The position numbers were made by a program, and so were the translations under genes. Shown here piece by piece: positions 17,135-26,675 of a stretch of 64,000 bases of DNA. Source of the stretch: Haloarchaeobius sp. HME9146 (GTDB lineage Archaea > Halobacteriota > Halobacteria > Halobacteriales > Natrialbaceae); contig NZ_JAODVR010000002.1 in assembly GCF_025399835.1 (NCBI RefSeq), positions 310,001 to 374,000 on the forward strand. The letters run 5' to 3'. Position 1 is the stretch's first letter, and each line of letters starts with the position of its first letter. The notes beneath the pieces were generated by a model, which saw only the letters and a program-made list of their open reading frames with translations, did not search any database and had not been told where the DNA came from.

Positions 17135-19198
17135 TCAGTTCTCGTCGAACCGACCAAGAATCGTCTCCGCGCTCTCGATGATACGAGTCGCGTCCTCGTT
17201 CGAGAGCCCTTCGGAAGCGAACGCAGCAATCTCGAAGCCACCGACGACGATGATCAGTTCACGGTCGAGGTCAGGCATTGCTTCTGTGACGGTCTTCCGG
17301 AACTCGTCGTGCGTCGCCGTCGCAGACACGTCGACGACTCTGGGAAGGTACTCGCGAATACTCAGATAGGCGTCGATGGCCACACCATCAGGGTCGTCGT
17401 ACTGGTCTGCACGGTCTGGAAGCGCAGCGAGCAAGGCACTGGCATCTCTGGCCGGGTCGAAATCACCGGAGACCGCAGTACTCTCGGTATCGTCAGTGTG
17501 CACAGGCTCCGGTGAGACCTCCGTCTGGGTAACAAGCCCACGGCGCACGATGACGAATCCGACACCACCCAGTGCGAGCACAACCACGGTGACGCCGCCG
17601 ATCAGGAGCACCGGGAACCCCCCTTCTGTGCTCCCAAGAGAGATAGTCCGCTCCATGTCTGTAGACGCGAGGTTCGTCCCCTGGCCATCGAATGCTGCCG
17701 AAACGATGACGGACCCAGCGGAACCCGAGGGGAGTTCGAGAGTCTCCCGATACCGACCCTCGGTTCCAGTCTCGAGCGTCGCGACGGTCGTCTCGTTCAT
17801 CCGAACGACCACTGTTTGGTTCGCCAGGGGATCACCTTCGACCGTATCCAGTTTCCCGGCGACCTGTACCACGTCCTGATCCGGTGTCACCGAAAGCGAG
17901 AGTTGTGTATCCGTCTCGGCGACAGTGAGCATCGCTTCTCGCGTCGACAGACCGACCGCCAATCCGTCACTCCCAGCCTGCACAGTCATCGACTGCTCGC
18001 CAGACTCGATTCCAGCGTCGACTCGGCGACTGACCGTGAACGTCCCCGACGAATCAGTTCGTGTCTGGATGGTCCGACCGCCGAGGGAGAACACGACCTG
18101 CGTCCCGGGAACTGGCGTCCCATCCACAGTCACGGTCCCCGAGACGACGACGGTCTCGTTGTATCGGACCGACTCGGGCACGGACTCAAGCTGGACCGTC
18201 GGCGTCACGGCTTCGATTGTAACAGGAACAGTGTCGATAGACGCGAGGAACGCACTCGACTCACCGGGGACGTACCGAACTGAGACGCTCGACGCGTTCG
18301 CTTCAACATTGACCGGTCGATACCTCGTCTCGAACCGACCCGTCTCGTCCAGCGAAACCGTCCGGTTCCGCGTCCCGATTTGGAGTGTCACTGTCTCTGG
18401 GAGCGAACGGTTCTCCGCAGCGCGCAACTGCCCAGTCACAAGCATCGGGTCGTCGAAGGCGACCGTCGAGGCGTTCGCCTCGACCGAGAGCGTGGTCTGG
18501 GTGAACTCGGCCTGTCGAATCTGCTCGGTCTCCTCGGAGACGTTCGTCGTGACGTTCTCGATCTGCTGTTGTGCGTCGGTGAAGTCCTCTCCAGTCGCGT
18601 TCCCGAGACCCTCGTACTCTGCTGTGAGGTTCTGGCTCGTCGCGGAGAGCTGGTTCGAGAGTCGGTCGAGTTCGCGTGCGAGTTCGCGGGCCCGCTCCTC
18701 GTTCCCGTTCTGCTTCGCCTCCTGGTACGCCTCGTACGTCTCCTGGTACTCGGAACTCGTGTTCGCGTACTCGCGCTGCTCTTCCTGTGCGTCCTGCAGA
18801 CGCTGGGCGACACGGTCGTCGTCCTCAGAATTGGTCTGCCCAGCTACGTCGACGTACTGTGAGAGGTAGTCGTTGTACTGGTCGCCCACCAGCCCGCGAG
18901 CGCGTTCGTACTCGCCCTGGCTGATCTGGACCGTACTTTCGCGTAATGAGCCAGCGAGTTCGCGCGACAACCAGCCCTCGACCGCTCCCAAATCGCCGTT
19001 CTGACTCACCTCGTCCGGGTTCCTGTGTTGGGGCTGCTCCGTCGAGTTGTTCGGCTGGAGTCCCACGTCGAGGACAGGGCCAGACTCGCCACCCGCAACC
19101 CCGTCGGGCCCGCCAGCCCCCGAGACGACTGCGGGTGTCACCAAGGATAGCACCAGCAGTACGGAGAGGAGGGCGCGACCCGACGGAGCAGCTTCCAT
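17135..19198 (-). CDS. Exported, single-pass membrane protein with coiled coil, Ig-like repeats and cytoplasmic tail
   Basis: With the start at 19198 the product is 687 residues: a Sec signal (ALLSVLLVLSLVTPAVVSGA, about 8-27), a long glutamine/glutamate-rich helical region (about 90-230), at least three Ig-like beta modules (for example PETVTLQIGTRNRTVSLDET; GTVTVDGTPVPGTQVVFSLG; GDPLANQTVVVRMNETT), a membrane helix near 560-585 (VLLIGGVTVVVLALGGVGF) and a cytoplasmic tail of about 100 residues that resembles the DUF4129-type ends found beside DUF58 genes. The frame is open to 19411, but that extension is arginine-rich and lacks a signal. It is divergent from the DUF58 gene with 71 bp between starts, suggesting a shared regulatory region. 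Confidence 0.75.
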   Translation of the reverse strand: MEAAPSGRALLSVLLVLSLVTPAVVSGAGGPDGVAGGESGPVLDVGLQPNNSTEQPQHRNPDEVSQNGDLGAVEGWLSRELAGSLRESTVQISQGEYERARGLVGDQYNDYLSQYVDVAGQTNSEDDDRVAQRLQDAQEEQREYANTSSEYQETYEAYQEAKQNGNEERARELARELDRLSNQLSATSQNLTAEYEGLGNATGEDFTDAQQQIENVTTNVSEETEQIRQAEFTQTTLSVEANASTVAFDDPMLVTGQLRAAENRSLPETVTLQIGTRNRTVSLDETGRFETRYRPVNVEANASSVSVRYVPGESSAFLASIDTVPVTIEAVTPTVQLESVPESVRYNETVVVSGTVTVDGTPVPGTQVVFSLGGRTIQTRTDSSGTFTVSRRVDAGIESGEQSMTVQAGSDGLAVGLSTREAMLTVAETDTQLSLSVTPDQDVVQVAGKLDTVEGDPLANQTVVVRMNETTVATLETGTEGRYRETLELPSGSAGSVIVSAAFDGQGTNLASTDMERTISLGSTEGGFPVLLIGGVTVVVLALGGVGFVIVRRGLVTQTEVSPEPVHTDDTESTAVSGDFDPARDASALLAALPDRADQYDDPDGVAIDAYLSIREYLPRVVDVSATATHDEFRKTVTEAMPDLDRELIIVVGGFEIAAFASEGLSNEDATRIIESAETILGRFDEN

Positions 19199-19269
19199 TC
19201 GTCGCCACCTTCGGCACGGTCCGGTAAAACCTCTTTTGCCATCGGTCCCCGAAACGACCGTCAGTTTCA

Positions 19270-20709
19270 ATGCGGGCGGGCGATTCTGCTGGGGTGATGC
19301 GAGCGACGCGGCGGTTCTGGGCGACCGCAGGGGTGTCCATATCCCTGGTCGGCCTCGGGGCCGTGCTTTCCGAGCTTTCCCTCGTCCTCGGTGGGGTCGC
19401 AGTCGGGTCATGGCTGCTCGCCCACCAGATCGCCTTCGTCACGAAGACGAACGCGGTCCTCGACGAGACCACGGTCACCCAGTCACTCACGCCGCGTCGC
19501 GTCCTGGAATCACAGCCCGTCCGAATTCGCGCGTCCCTTTCCCTCCCCGACGACAGCGGCCCGCTCCGTCGCGTCGATCTCGACGTCCCCATCGCCGCGG
19601 AGACGAGCGGCGAGACGACGCTCGACATCGACGGCGACAGTACCTCCCTCGCAGTTGCCTGCTCGGTGTCGGTCGCCGGCCGCTACACCGTGGGCGAACC
19701 CACACTCACGTTCCGCGATTCCCATGGCCTCTTCGAGACGAGCGTCACCGACGGAAATACGGAGTCGTTCCGGGTCGAGCCGAACGCGCCACGGGACGCA
19801 CGGGTCGGCTCCGGAGGCGACCAGATATCCGTCGGGTACGGCGAACACGAGGCGAACCGCGGGAGCGGTGGGCTGGACCCTGGCGAGCTCAGAAAGTACC
19901 TCCCGGGGGACCCACGGAACCGAATCGACTGGAAGGCGACTGCACGCAGGGGCGAGCCGTACATCCGCGAGTTCGAGTCGAGCACGGACCGCGAGACCAT
20001 CATCTTCCTCGACCATCGGGCCTCGACCGCAGCGGGACAAGCGGGACGAACTCGGTTCGACTACCTGCGAGAGGTGGCCCTCTGGTTGCTCGACCGGGCC
20101 CGTGACATGGACGACCCGGTTGGACTGGTCGCGGTCGGTGACGAGGGCGTGACCAGCCGAATCCAGCCTGGTGCCGGCATCGAACAGTATCGGCGAATCG
20201 AGACCGCGCTGTACGACCTGGAGCCGACCGAGGCACCGACTGGGCGGACCCCAACCCGTCAGGCTGAGGCGACGCGACAGACTGCCGCACGACTCGCGAC
20301 CGACGAGTCCCCGTTCGGGCGGACGCTCGAGCCCTACGTCGGGAACGCCGAGACGTACGTCGAACGTGTCGAATCCGACCCGCTGTTCACTGCAGTCAAG
20401 ACGACTCTGTCGAGGGTGTCAGGTGACCCGTGGGTCCTCTTGCTCACGGACGACACCAACCGTGCGGAGGTGTACGAGACCGGGAAACTCGTCAGGCGAC
20501 TCGGTGGATACACCTCGGCGTTCATCGCGCCGGGCAGCCTCTACCAGGGGCGTGGCCTGCCGGATGCGGAGACGACGTACCGCGAGTACCGTGACTTCGA
20601 GGAGTTCCGGAGACAACTTGGCGGCCTCGAGCGGGTCGACGCCTACGAGGTGACGCCCGGCGAGGCAGTCCAGTCGGTGCTCCAGCAGCGACAGGAGGCG
20701 AGACGATGA
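19270..20709 (+). CDS. DUF58 domain protein
   Basis: The 479-residue protein has two N-terminal membrane helices (about residues 17-52), a beta-rich domain, then the DUF58 core: LDPGELRKYLPGDPRNRIDWKATARRGEPYIREFE pattern near residues 200-235 (quoted in part: RNRIDWKATARRGEPY) followed by IIFLDHRAS, the start of a vWA-like fold. DUF58 proteins pair with MoxR ATPases and transglutaminase/DUF4129 proteins; no MoxR gene is in view. Met10 (19297) is an alternative start. Its stop overlaps the next gene by 4 bases, and that gene overlaps a third, so 19270-22012 is one operon. Confidence 0.87.
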   Translation: MRAGDSAGVMRATRRFWATAGVSISLVGLGAVLSELSLVLGGVAVGSWLLAHQIAFVTKTNAVLDETTVTQSLTPRRVLESQPVRIRASLSLPDDSGPLRRVDLDVPIAAETSGETTLDIDGDSTSLAVACSVSVAGRYTVGEPTLTFRDSHGLFETSVTDGNTESFRVEPNAPRDARVGSGGDQISVGYGEHEANRGSGGLDPGELRKYLPGDPRNRIDWKATARRGEPYIREFESSTDRETIIFLDHRASTAAGQAGRTRFDYLREVALWLLDRARDMDDPVGLVAVGDEGVTSRIQPGAGIEQYRRIETALYDLEPTEAPTGRTPTRQAEATRQTAARLATDESPFGRTLEPYVGNAETYVERVESDPLFTAVKTTLSRVSGDPWVLLLTDDTNRAEVYETGKLVRRLGGYTSAFIAPGSLYQGRGLPDAETTYREYRDFEEFRRQLGGLERVDAYEVTPGEAVQSVLQQRQEARR

Positions 20710-21164
20710 ACCTGCGACACACCATCCAGAGTCGCTGGCTCGCCATCGTGGGCATCCTGCTGGCCAGCGCGGGATTCGTCCTCCAGTCTCCCGTGGGCAT
20801 CGTCGCGGCTGGCCTGTTGGTCATCGCCGCAGCGTTCACCCCTGCACCCCTGGCGGTCGCATTCGGGCACGTCTCCCTCGCGGCGCTGTTCGAGCCAGCC
20901 CTCGGCGTCAGACTGCTGCTCGCGGAGGCTGGCCTGCTCGTCCTCCTCCTCGACAGTCTCCCGTCACTCCGGACCGCAACTGGTCGGCAGGCAGTGACGG
21001 TCGCCTCCGTCGTCGGTGCTGCAGGGCTGGCTGGCTACACGTACGGCCTCCGAACAGACATCGCGAGCTGGTTGCTCGTGCTGGGACTGGTCGCCGGAGT
21101 AGCGCTAGTTCTTTACGCGGTCCACCGATACCAGAAGGTGACACTGGGGATGGTCGACGCATGA
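20706..21164 (+). CDS. Small membrane protein of the DUF58 operon
   Basis: The 152-residue protein is mostly hydrophobic, with about five helices (approximate residues 10-25, 28-45, 48-66, 70-90, 98-140). It has no recognised motif. ATGA overlaps on both sides (with DUF58 upstream and the coiled-coil membrane protein downstream) indicate coupled translation and stoichiometric membrane partners. In Halobacteria a short integral membrane protein commonly follows DUF58 in this position; its role is unknown. Confidence 0.72.
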   Translation: MNLRHTIQSRWLAIVGILLASAGFVLQSPVGIVAAGLLVIAAAFTPAPLAVAFGHVSLAALFEPALGVRLLLAEAGLLVLLLDSLPSLRTATGRQAVTVASVVGAAGLAGYTYGLRTDIASWLLVLGLVAGVALVLYAVHRYQKVTLGMVDA

Positions 21165-22012
21165 GCACGGAACTCACGCAGGCCGATGATGCGACGACAG
21201 CCGACACGGCCAGCGACGCCGTCGACTCCGACGAACTCACGGCCGAACTGGAGGTGCTCCGCGAGGAGAACCGCCGGCTCCGCGAGGAGTACCGGCGCGC
21301 CACCCAGGCGACCTATCGAAAGACGGCTGCTGCCCTCGCGGGCATCGGCCTGCTCGCGCTGGCCGTCGCCGCGATACTCCCCTCGGTCCGCGACGTCCTC
21401 GTCATCGTCGGCGCGATCGGCGTCTTCGGGGGCGTCCTGACCTACTACCTCACGCCCGAGCGCGTGCTCTCGGCCACGGTCGCAGAATCACTGACGGACG
21501 CACAGACCGCAGTCACAGAGAACCTCATCGACGAACTGGGTCTCCAGGACCGACACGTCTACGTCACTCGCGAGGGGACCGGTCGACTGTTCCTGCCCCT
21601 GCACGCCAACTACGTCATCCCCGACGACCTGCGCGACACCTTCGTCGTTCCCGAGGACGAGACCGGCCGCGGCGTCGCGCTCACCCCGAGCGGTGAGTCA
21701 CTCTACCGAGAGTTCGAGCGTGCCTCGACCGTCGGCGACCTCGAGGACCCGAGTTTCGCGCTGGCTGACGGCGTGGTCGAGCAACTGGAACTCGCGGATT
21801 CCGTCGAGCCCGAGGTCGACCGCGAGGAGGGACGGGCATCGTTTGCCATCGGCGGGCTCGCCATCCCCGGCCTCGACCGGCCGGACCACCCCGTCGTCTC
21901 GTTCCTCGGCATCGGACTGGCCGCGTCGTTCGACCAGGCTGTGACGGTCGCCTCGGTCGAGCCGACGGACACTGGTGGAACCGTCACGTTCACCTGGGAC
22001 CCGCAGGCCTGA
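21161..22012 (+). CDS. Coiled-coil membrane protein of the DUF58 operon
   Basis: The 283-residue protein begins with an acidic segment, then a short coiled coil (ELEVLREENRRLREEYRRA, about residues 28-46), two membrane helices (about 52-72 and 78-98), and a soluble alpha/beta domain to the end (ENLIDELGLQDRHVYVTREG onward; VEPTDTGGTVTFTWD at the C-terminus). This arrangement recurs in Halobacteria as an uncharacterised family next to DUF58 genes. It overlaps the preceding gene by 4 bases and is the last gene of the operon. Confidence 0.75.
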   Translation: MSTELTQADDATTADTASDAVDSDELTAELEVLREENRRLREEYRRATQATYRKTAAALAGIGLLALAVAAILPSVRDVLVIVGAIGVFGGVLTYYLTPERVLSATVAESLTDAQTAVTENLIDELGLQDRHVYVTREGTGRLFLPLHANYVIPDDLRDTFVVPEDETGRGVALTPSGESLYREFERASTVGDLEDPSFALADGVVEQLELADSVEPEVDREEGRASFAIGGLAIPGLDRPDHPVVSFLGIGLAASFDQAVTVASVEPTDTGGTVTFTWDPQA

Positions 22013-22109
22013 GGCACAATCCAGTACGTCACGTCTGTCAGTTTCTGCCGAGAGTTATGGTCGCGCCGGTAGCATCGAGACGTCGCCTTGGCGGGTGACT
22101 GTACTGCAG

Positions 22110-22478
22110 TTAGAGTAGACCGCTCATCGCGACCAGTCCGAGCGCGACGAACAGCCCTCCGATACCGAGGACACCCTTTCCCGCGGGTCTGGAGGGCCAG
22201 ATATCATCGTCGTTTCGTGGGTTTCGTTCGTGACGGAGCAATATCGCCGCGCCGATTGCCAGACCGACGAACGCCTGGACGAAGTAGAGATTCAGCCCCA
22301 GCGTCAGGGTGAGAAACAGTCCACCGAGGTATGCCGCTGGCGTGAACAAGAGTTGTGGCCACGGGTCGACAGCGAACCGATCGAAGAGAACGAGAAACAG
22401 TGTCGGGTGGTACCAGGACGCAGTCCCGACGAACAGGAGGAAGCCGCCGATTCCCAGACCGATGAGTAGGTCCATCAT
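22110..22478 (-). CDS. Hypothetical membrane protein
   Basis: With ATG at 22478 the product is 122 residues with four predicted membrane helices (starting MMDLLIGLGIGGFLLFVG, then two central helices and GVLGIGGLFVALGLVAMSGLL at the end). A polar loop (RHERNPRNDDDIWPSRPAGKG) separates helices three and four. A GTG at 22493 would add five residues. No family recognised. It lies alone on the minus strand, downstream of the three-gene unit 22526-26260 by about 50 bp, so it might be its fourth member. Confidence 0.6.
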   Translation of the reverse strand: MMDLLIGLGIGGFLLFVGTASWYHPTLFLVLFDRFAVDPWPQLLFTPAAYLGGLFLTLTLGLNLYFVQAFVGLAIGAAILLRHERNPRNDDDIWPSRPAGKGVLGIGGLFVALGLVAMSGLL

Positions 22479-22525
22479 AGACCACCCAAACACACACCGG
22501 ATAAAAATCTCTTACCCCAAGCCGT

Positions 22526-23599
22526 TCAGGGGTTAGCTTCGATACTATTCGCGATGATAGACTGGATTTCGCGGGCCTCAGCGGTCACAACTCCCGCCCG
22601 TTGTTCGGGGATCTGCTTGCCACCGAGCGCATCAGCCTGCGTGGCGACAGTTCCAACGAGGCTGGACACGCTTTCGAGTTTCTCGTTGGCCGACTTCGTC
22701 TGTCCCCGCTCGACTCGTGTTTTGACCTTCTCGAGTCGTTTTCGGACTGTTTCGAGTTTGTTCTCCAGCCCACTCTTGCCCCCATTCGACCCACCGTTCT
22801 GCTTGCCCTTGGTACCGTTCTTGGAGTCGTCTCCGGCACCACTCTCCAGATTACCGACGACCTCGAGGAGTCTATCGGTCTCCTCGATGGCCTCGATGAG
22901 GTAGTCACCTTTCGAGACCGCCGTCACGACTGACCCGGCAGTGTCTCCGATGTCGTCGTTAGAAGCGTTCACCTCGACTGGGACCGGCTGGTCCGCGGTC
23001 GCCCTCCCGGAGACGCTGATGGTGACCCTGTCGCCGCCAGAGAGACTCGGGAGTTGAGTGGGGTCGACGCCGACACTGTCAGGTGAAACCGTGACGTCAA
23101 GGGCGTCGGTGGGGGCAGTCCCCAGGTTGGTCGCTTCGACGGTGATCGAGAACGTCTGACCCTTCGGCACCGTCAGTTGTGACGGTGCTGAAACCGCCAG
23201 GATTGGACGGACAGCCACGTTGTCGGCACGCTCTCTGAGTTTCGATGCCACACTGTCGACGGTCTCGTGGGCCTCGATGACCGCGCCGATGCTTTCGGCG
23301 AGCGTCTGCGGTTCGACGTTGTCGGTCACGAACGACATGAACTTCACGTTGAACTCAAGCCGTGCCTGCTGTGCCGTCGTGACTGCTCGCATGTACTGCT
23401 GGGCCGTCTGGTTCGCCTGGGTGGCCGGGTCAGTCTGTTGTGCGACTGCCCGGGCGAGCACCTGCACGCCCTCCTCGGTCGTTTCCTGCTCGTTGAGTGC
23501 TGTCTCGACACCGTCGTACTTGTCCAGTGCCTCCCCAGTTGCGCCCCGCTGAAGAGCGTCCTGGAAGGCAAGGAGTCGGTCGTCAGTCAATGGAAACAC
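22526..23599 (-). CDS. Helical protein with CARDB-like beta domain, third gene of PA14 unit
   Basis: The 357-residue protein has an all-helical N-terminal part (about 1-150, glutamine/alanine-rich), a beta-sandwich of the CARDB/archaeal Ig type (about 155-235; PSQLTVPKGQTFSITVEATN), a Gly/Asn/Lys-rich linker (near 262-280) and a coiled coil (NKLETVRKRLEKVKTRVERG). There is no signal peptide and no membrane helix. No ATG fits: GTG at 23599 or TTG at 23590 are the candidate starts, and both overlap the end of the upstream gene (stop 23583), implying translational coupling. Function unknown; the upstream partners suggest a surface or membrane complex. Confidence 0.65.
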   Translation of the reverse strand: MFPLTDDRLLAFQDALQRGATGEALDKYDGVETALNEQETTEEGVQVLARAVAQQTDPATQANQTAQQYMRAVTTAQQARLEFNVKFMSFVTDNVEPQTLAESIGAVIEAHETVDSVASKLRERADNVAVRPILAVSAPSQLTVPKGQTFSITVEATNLGTAPTDALDVTVSPDSVGVDPTQLPSLSGGDRVTISVSGRATADQPVPVEVNASNDDIGDTAGSVVTAVSKGDYLIEAIEETDRLLEVVGNLESGAGDDSKNGTKGKQNGGSNGGKSGLENKLETVRKRLEKVKTRVERGQTKSANEKLESVSSLVGTVATQADALGGKQIPEQRAGVVTAEAREIQSIIANSIEANP

Positions 23600-24611
23600 C
23601 TCCGAGGTCGGTCGTCATGATGGAACCTGTCCCGGCGAAGTTGATGTAGTCGAGGACGTAGAGGCTCCCAAACCCGGCAGCGATCTGGACGAGGTCGATG
23701 ATGGCCTTGGTGACCGAGATAATCAGCGCGACCTGTGCCGCCACCATGCCCACGGTGATGAGCCCGAGCGACCCGATACCGGTCACGATGAGCGCGCCGG
23801 CGATTACGAAGGACAGCGTTGAGGCACGAGTCGCCAGGTCAGCCGCGTCATTGAGCACGTCCTCCTGAAACTCGTCGACGCCCTCGTAGATATCGAGGAT
23901 GAGCGACGAGAAGTCGTCTGCACCTTGGGTGAGTGCAGTCACGACCGAATCGCGGGTCTGTGCGTCCTGTTCGGTCAGGGACCCGAGTTCGGCTTCGAGT
24001 TCTTCGACGCTGGCGTCGAGCGACGTCCCGATTCCGGCTGCGCCATCGATTCCGAGCCCGGATTCGTCGATGACTTCGTTCAGGTCGTCGAACAACGGCA
24101 CTTCGGGGAGCGAGATCGCCGTATCGTCGATGTGGAGCGTGAGTTCGTCCGGGAGATTCAGTGTCCTGTCGATGTACCAGGGAACCATCTCGTCTGGGAA
24201 GTCCAGCGATGCGGTGAACTCGGGGATCTGGATCTGGTCGGGTGTCGGAAGCTGGATGTCCGGTACCGCGGAGTCCGGCGTGTCGAAGCTGGCTTGCTCG
24301 AAGACGAACTCTTCGACTTCGTTCGCGATCGGGTCGATAGCGTCGCTCACGGCACCGGCGAGTCCCAGTTCGGTTGCTGCCTGTTCAGCCGAACCGAGGG
24401 ACGACCCGCGTGCGCTATCGGCGATCTGCTCGAGGTCGTCGGGGTCGCTCGCACGGATGCGGTAGTAGCTCTGAACCTGGATACGACGGACCAGACGCTC
24501 GAGGCCGGACCCGATGCTAGAGACGAGGTAACCCCGACCCCGGAGAGAATCGACGAGGGGTCTGACGACTCCGTAGAGACGGTCAAGGATGCCACCGAGT
24601 GCGCGTTTCAA
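23583..24611 (-). CDS. Helical membrane-associated protein, second gene of PA14 unit
   Basis: The 342-residue protein is largely helical, with coiled-coil potential around residues 195-245 (SVEELEAELGSLTEQDAQTR) and two membrane helices near 270-310 (ALIVTGIGSLGLITVGMVAA), then a short C-terminus. Six 'P-x-hydrophobic' beta strands occupy 110-165. No family recognised. The only start near the 5' end is TTG at 24611, overlapping the previous stop as TTGA; no ATG occurs until about residue 142, so a GTG or TTG start is required. It overlaps the next gene by about 8-17 bases. Confidence 0.65.
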   Translation of the reverse strand: MKRALGGILDRLYGVVRPLVDSLRGRGYLVSSIGSGLERLVRRIQVQSYYRIRASDPDDLEQIADSARGSSLGSAEQAATELGLAGAVSDAIDPIANEVEEFVFEQASFDTPDSAVPDIQLPTPDQIQIPEFTASLDFPDEMVPWYIDRTLNLPDELTLHIDDTAISLPEVPLFDDLNEVIDESGLGIDGAAGIGTSLDASVEELEAELGSLTEQDAQTRDSVVTALTQGADDFSSLILDIYEGVDEFQEDVLNDAADLATRASTLSFVIAGALIVTGIGSLGLITVGMVAAQVALIISVTKAIIDLVQIAAGFGSLYVLDYINFAGTGSIMTTDLGGVSID

Positions 24612-26260
24612 TAGCCCCCTGTGTACCGGGTGATCAACTCCGTCGATATCAGCTTCAGCAGTGCTCCCAGGTCCTTGACGATACGTCGAACAATCGACCC
24701 ATCGCCAATCGTCGGCCCGATAGCTGCTTTCGTCACCTCCTCAGCGGCGACGAGCCGCTCCATCGCTTCCAACTGCTGCTGAGGAGCCGCCGACACACTC
24801 CCTGACGCGTCCGGGTCGATGGCGTCCACGAGTGACTCGGCGACCTCGTCGACTCTCGAGGCCTCGTCTCCCAGGATGGGACGCGTCACGTCCCGGATAT
24901 CCTCGATGAGTCCTCGCTTCTCACCGATGAGTGCCTGGAGGTCACCGTCTGGGTCGCCCGGCGATGTTCCTCCTTCGGGGCGACGGACCCTCGGTGTCAG
25001 CCGGTCGTCCACCGAGAGTACCATATCGGAGCCCGATGTCTGCCGTTCGGCGAAGAAGACGTCCAGGTCGTAGGTCCCCGGTGACAGTGACTTCTGGCCG
25101 GACCGTCTACGTGTCCCGTGTTTCCCACCGTTATCGACGACGAGGTCGCCGTCGACGAACACCCACGACTCGTCGTCCGAGGTCGTCGCGAACGAGAAGG
25201 TCCCCTCGGATTCGACCGTCACACTGGCCGTCCAGTGGACGGCGAAGTGGAAGGGGTCGCCCTCGAGTGAGTTCACGATGGGGAAGAACTCCGCTCCGAA
25301 GTCTATCTGCTCGTCAACTTCGGTTTTCGATAGTCGCGAGTCATCGAACCAGTCGAACTGCTGATACGCGGCCTCACCACGGTCCGTCAGACTGAGCGGG
25401 AGCGTGGATTCGACACGGCCGGTGTCGGGCAAGGACGACCCGGAAGACTCCATGTCCGGGTGGTTCTCTGAAAGGTTGTAGTACCTGCCGAAATACCCCT
25501 CGTCAGACCGTTGCCACCCGATATTGGCGTGCTGAATCCGGAAATCGCGACCCTTCGCACCGTTTATCATTATGCCCGCACCGCGTGCTTCAGTGCCGGG
25601 AGCAGAGCCGGTGCTTTCAGCGGTCGGCTCATTCGGTCGGGACTGCCCATCTTCCCACATCCGTGCAGAGTACCCACCTGTTCCGTCGTGTTCGATCTCG
25701 TATCGGTACCACGTGTTTTCACTCCAGTTCACCGACTGCGAGGACTCGACCGTATCGATGAGTTCCCCAGAGATGGAGACGTCCTTCGACCTGCCCTCAG
25801 AATCGCGAAACCCGAGACTCAGGCGGAGCGGGGTATCACTCACACCGGAGTCCGTGTACAGGTCCACTCCGTGCGTCTGGAACGTCGAGTTCAGTGGGAC
25901 AGCCGCCGTGTGGAACGCCCCTTCGAGCGACCATGGTCCATCCCATCCGTCGAACCGTTGACCCCAGCCGAGGATACCGGCAGTCCCGCCGCCTGTGGTC
26001 TCACGAACCTGCAGTGCCTTCGAGCCGCCATCTGGCGTGGTACGAGAGACGACCTGCGCGTTGAAGTCACCCTCGTACCGGTACACTTCCCACCCAGGGT
26101 CGGAGCTATACGACCCGTCTTCCCAGTCGTCGTAGAAGGTGAACTGTGAAGACGAACTACTGGCAGCGGAGACGCTCTTTGCCGAGAATCCCAAGCCGGC
26201 CAGGAGGCCAGTCGACTTGAGAAGGCGTCGCCGCCCCATAGATAATTGGTTATTTGACAT
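24608..26260 (-). CDS. Tat-exported protein with PA14/fibro-slime-like domain
   Basis: From Met at 26260 the product is 550 residues. MGRRRLLKSTGLLAGLGFSA is a twin-arginine signal, followed by a serine run. Residues about 35-235 form a beta-sandwich of lectin/glucanase type (FTFYDDWEDGSYSSDPGWEV; repeated W-rich strands). Residues about 255-420 resemble PA14/fibro-slime domains: FAVHWTASVTVESEGTFSFA, DDESWVFVDGDLVVDNGGKH and SLSPGTYDLDVFFAERQT. The last 120 residues are helical. Likely a carbohydrate-binding surface protein. It is first in a three-gene unit with overlapping neighbours. Alternative start Met at 26239. Confidence 0.75.
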   Translation of the reverse strand: MSNNQLSMGRRRLLKSTGLLAGLGFSAKSVSAASSSSSQFTFYDDWEDGSYSSDPGWEVYRYEGDFNAQVVSRTTPDGGSKALQVRETTGGGTAGILGWGQRFDGWDGPWSLEGAFHTAAVPLNSTFQTHGVDLYTDSGVSDTPLRLSLGFRDSEGRSKDVSISGELIDTVESSQSVNWSENTWYRYEIEHDGTGGYSARMWEDGQSRPNEPTAESTGSAPGTEARGAGIMINGAKGRDFRIQHANIGWQRSDEGYFGRYYNLSENHPDMESSGSSLPDTGRVESTLPLSLTDRGEAAYQQFDWFDDSRLSKTEVDEQIDFGAEFFPIVNSLEGDPFHFAVHWTASVTVESEGTFSFATTSDDESWVFVDGDLVVDNGGKHGTRRRSGQKSLSPGTYDLDVFFAERQTSGSDMVLSVDDRLTPRVRRPEGGTSPGDPDGDLQALIGEKRGLIEDIRDVTRPILGDEASRVDEVAESLVDAIDPDASGSVSAAPQQQLEAMERLVAAEEVTKAAIGPTIGDGSIVRRIVKDLGALLKLISTELITRYTGGY

Positions 26261-26675
26261 TACGTGCCAGAAATGATAACCAATCATGATAAATGTTACT
26301 CTGGTACTGACCTGTTCGACTACGGAAACTCAGACCACACACTAAATCGCCATCTTTCGGAGGGACAACTCCCTCTCAGCAACGAGCGAGATGTTTCAGC
26401 ATGCTGGGCAGACGGAGACGTGTGACAGGCGGAACCTCGGCCTAGGTCTGCTCTCTGGATAGCAACACGAAGAGTTCCAACGCGGTACACCGGACGAATC
26501 AGCCCCAGTGGAACCTTGTGAGAAGTGCGGTAGGCTTGTCCTCTGTTCCAAGTGGGCTCTCCCGAGTGACACACAAACGAGAGTCAACTACGTCGGGCCT
26601 ACGCTCGTATCGGGACATCCCCGAACCAACCTGTAAGTGCCGTGGTTATCCCTGAATATAGCATACTGATACCAA
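26261..26675. other. Intergenic region with a possible decayed zinc-finger ORF
   Basis: The region separates the divergent PA14 unit and a membrane-protein gene. On the plus strand, a frame from ATG 26391 is broken by one TAG (26460-26462) and then continues to TAA near 26637; the second part holds PCEKCGRLVLCSKW, a C-x2-C...C zinc-finger-like segment. It could be a small pseudogene, but evidence is weak. AT-rich DNA at 26240-26300 probably holds the promoter of the PA14 unit. Confidence 0.3.
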
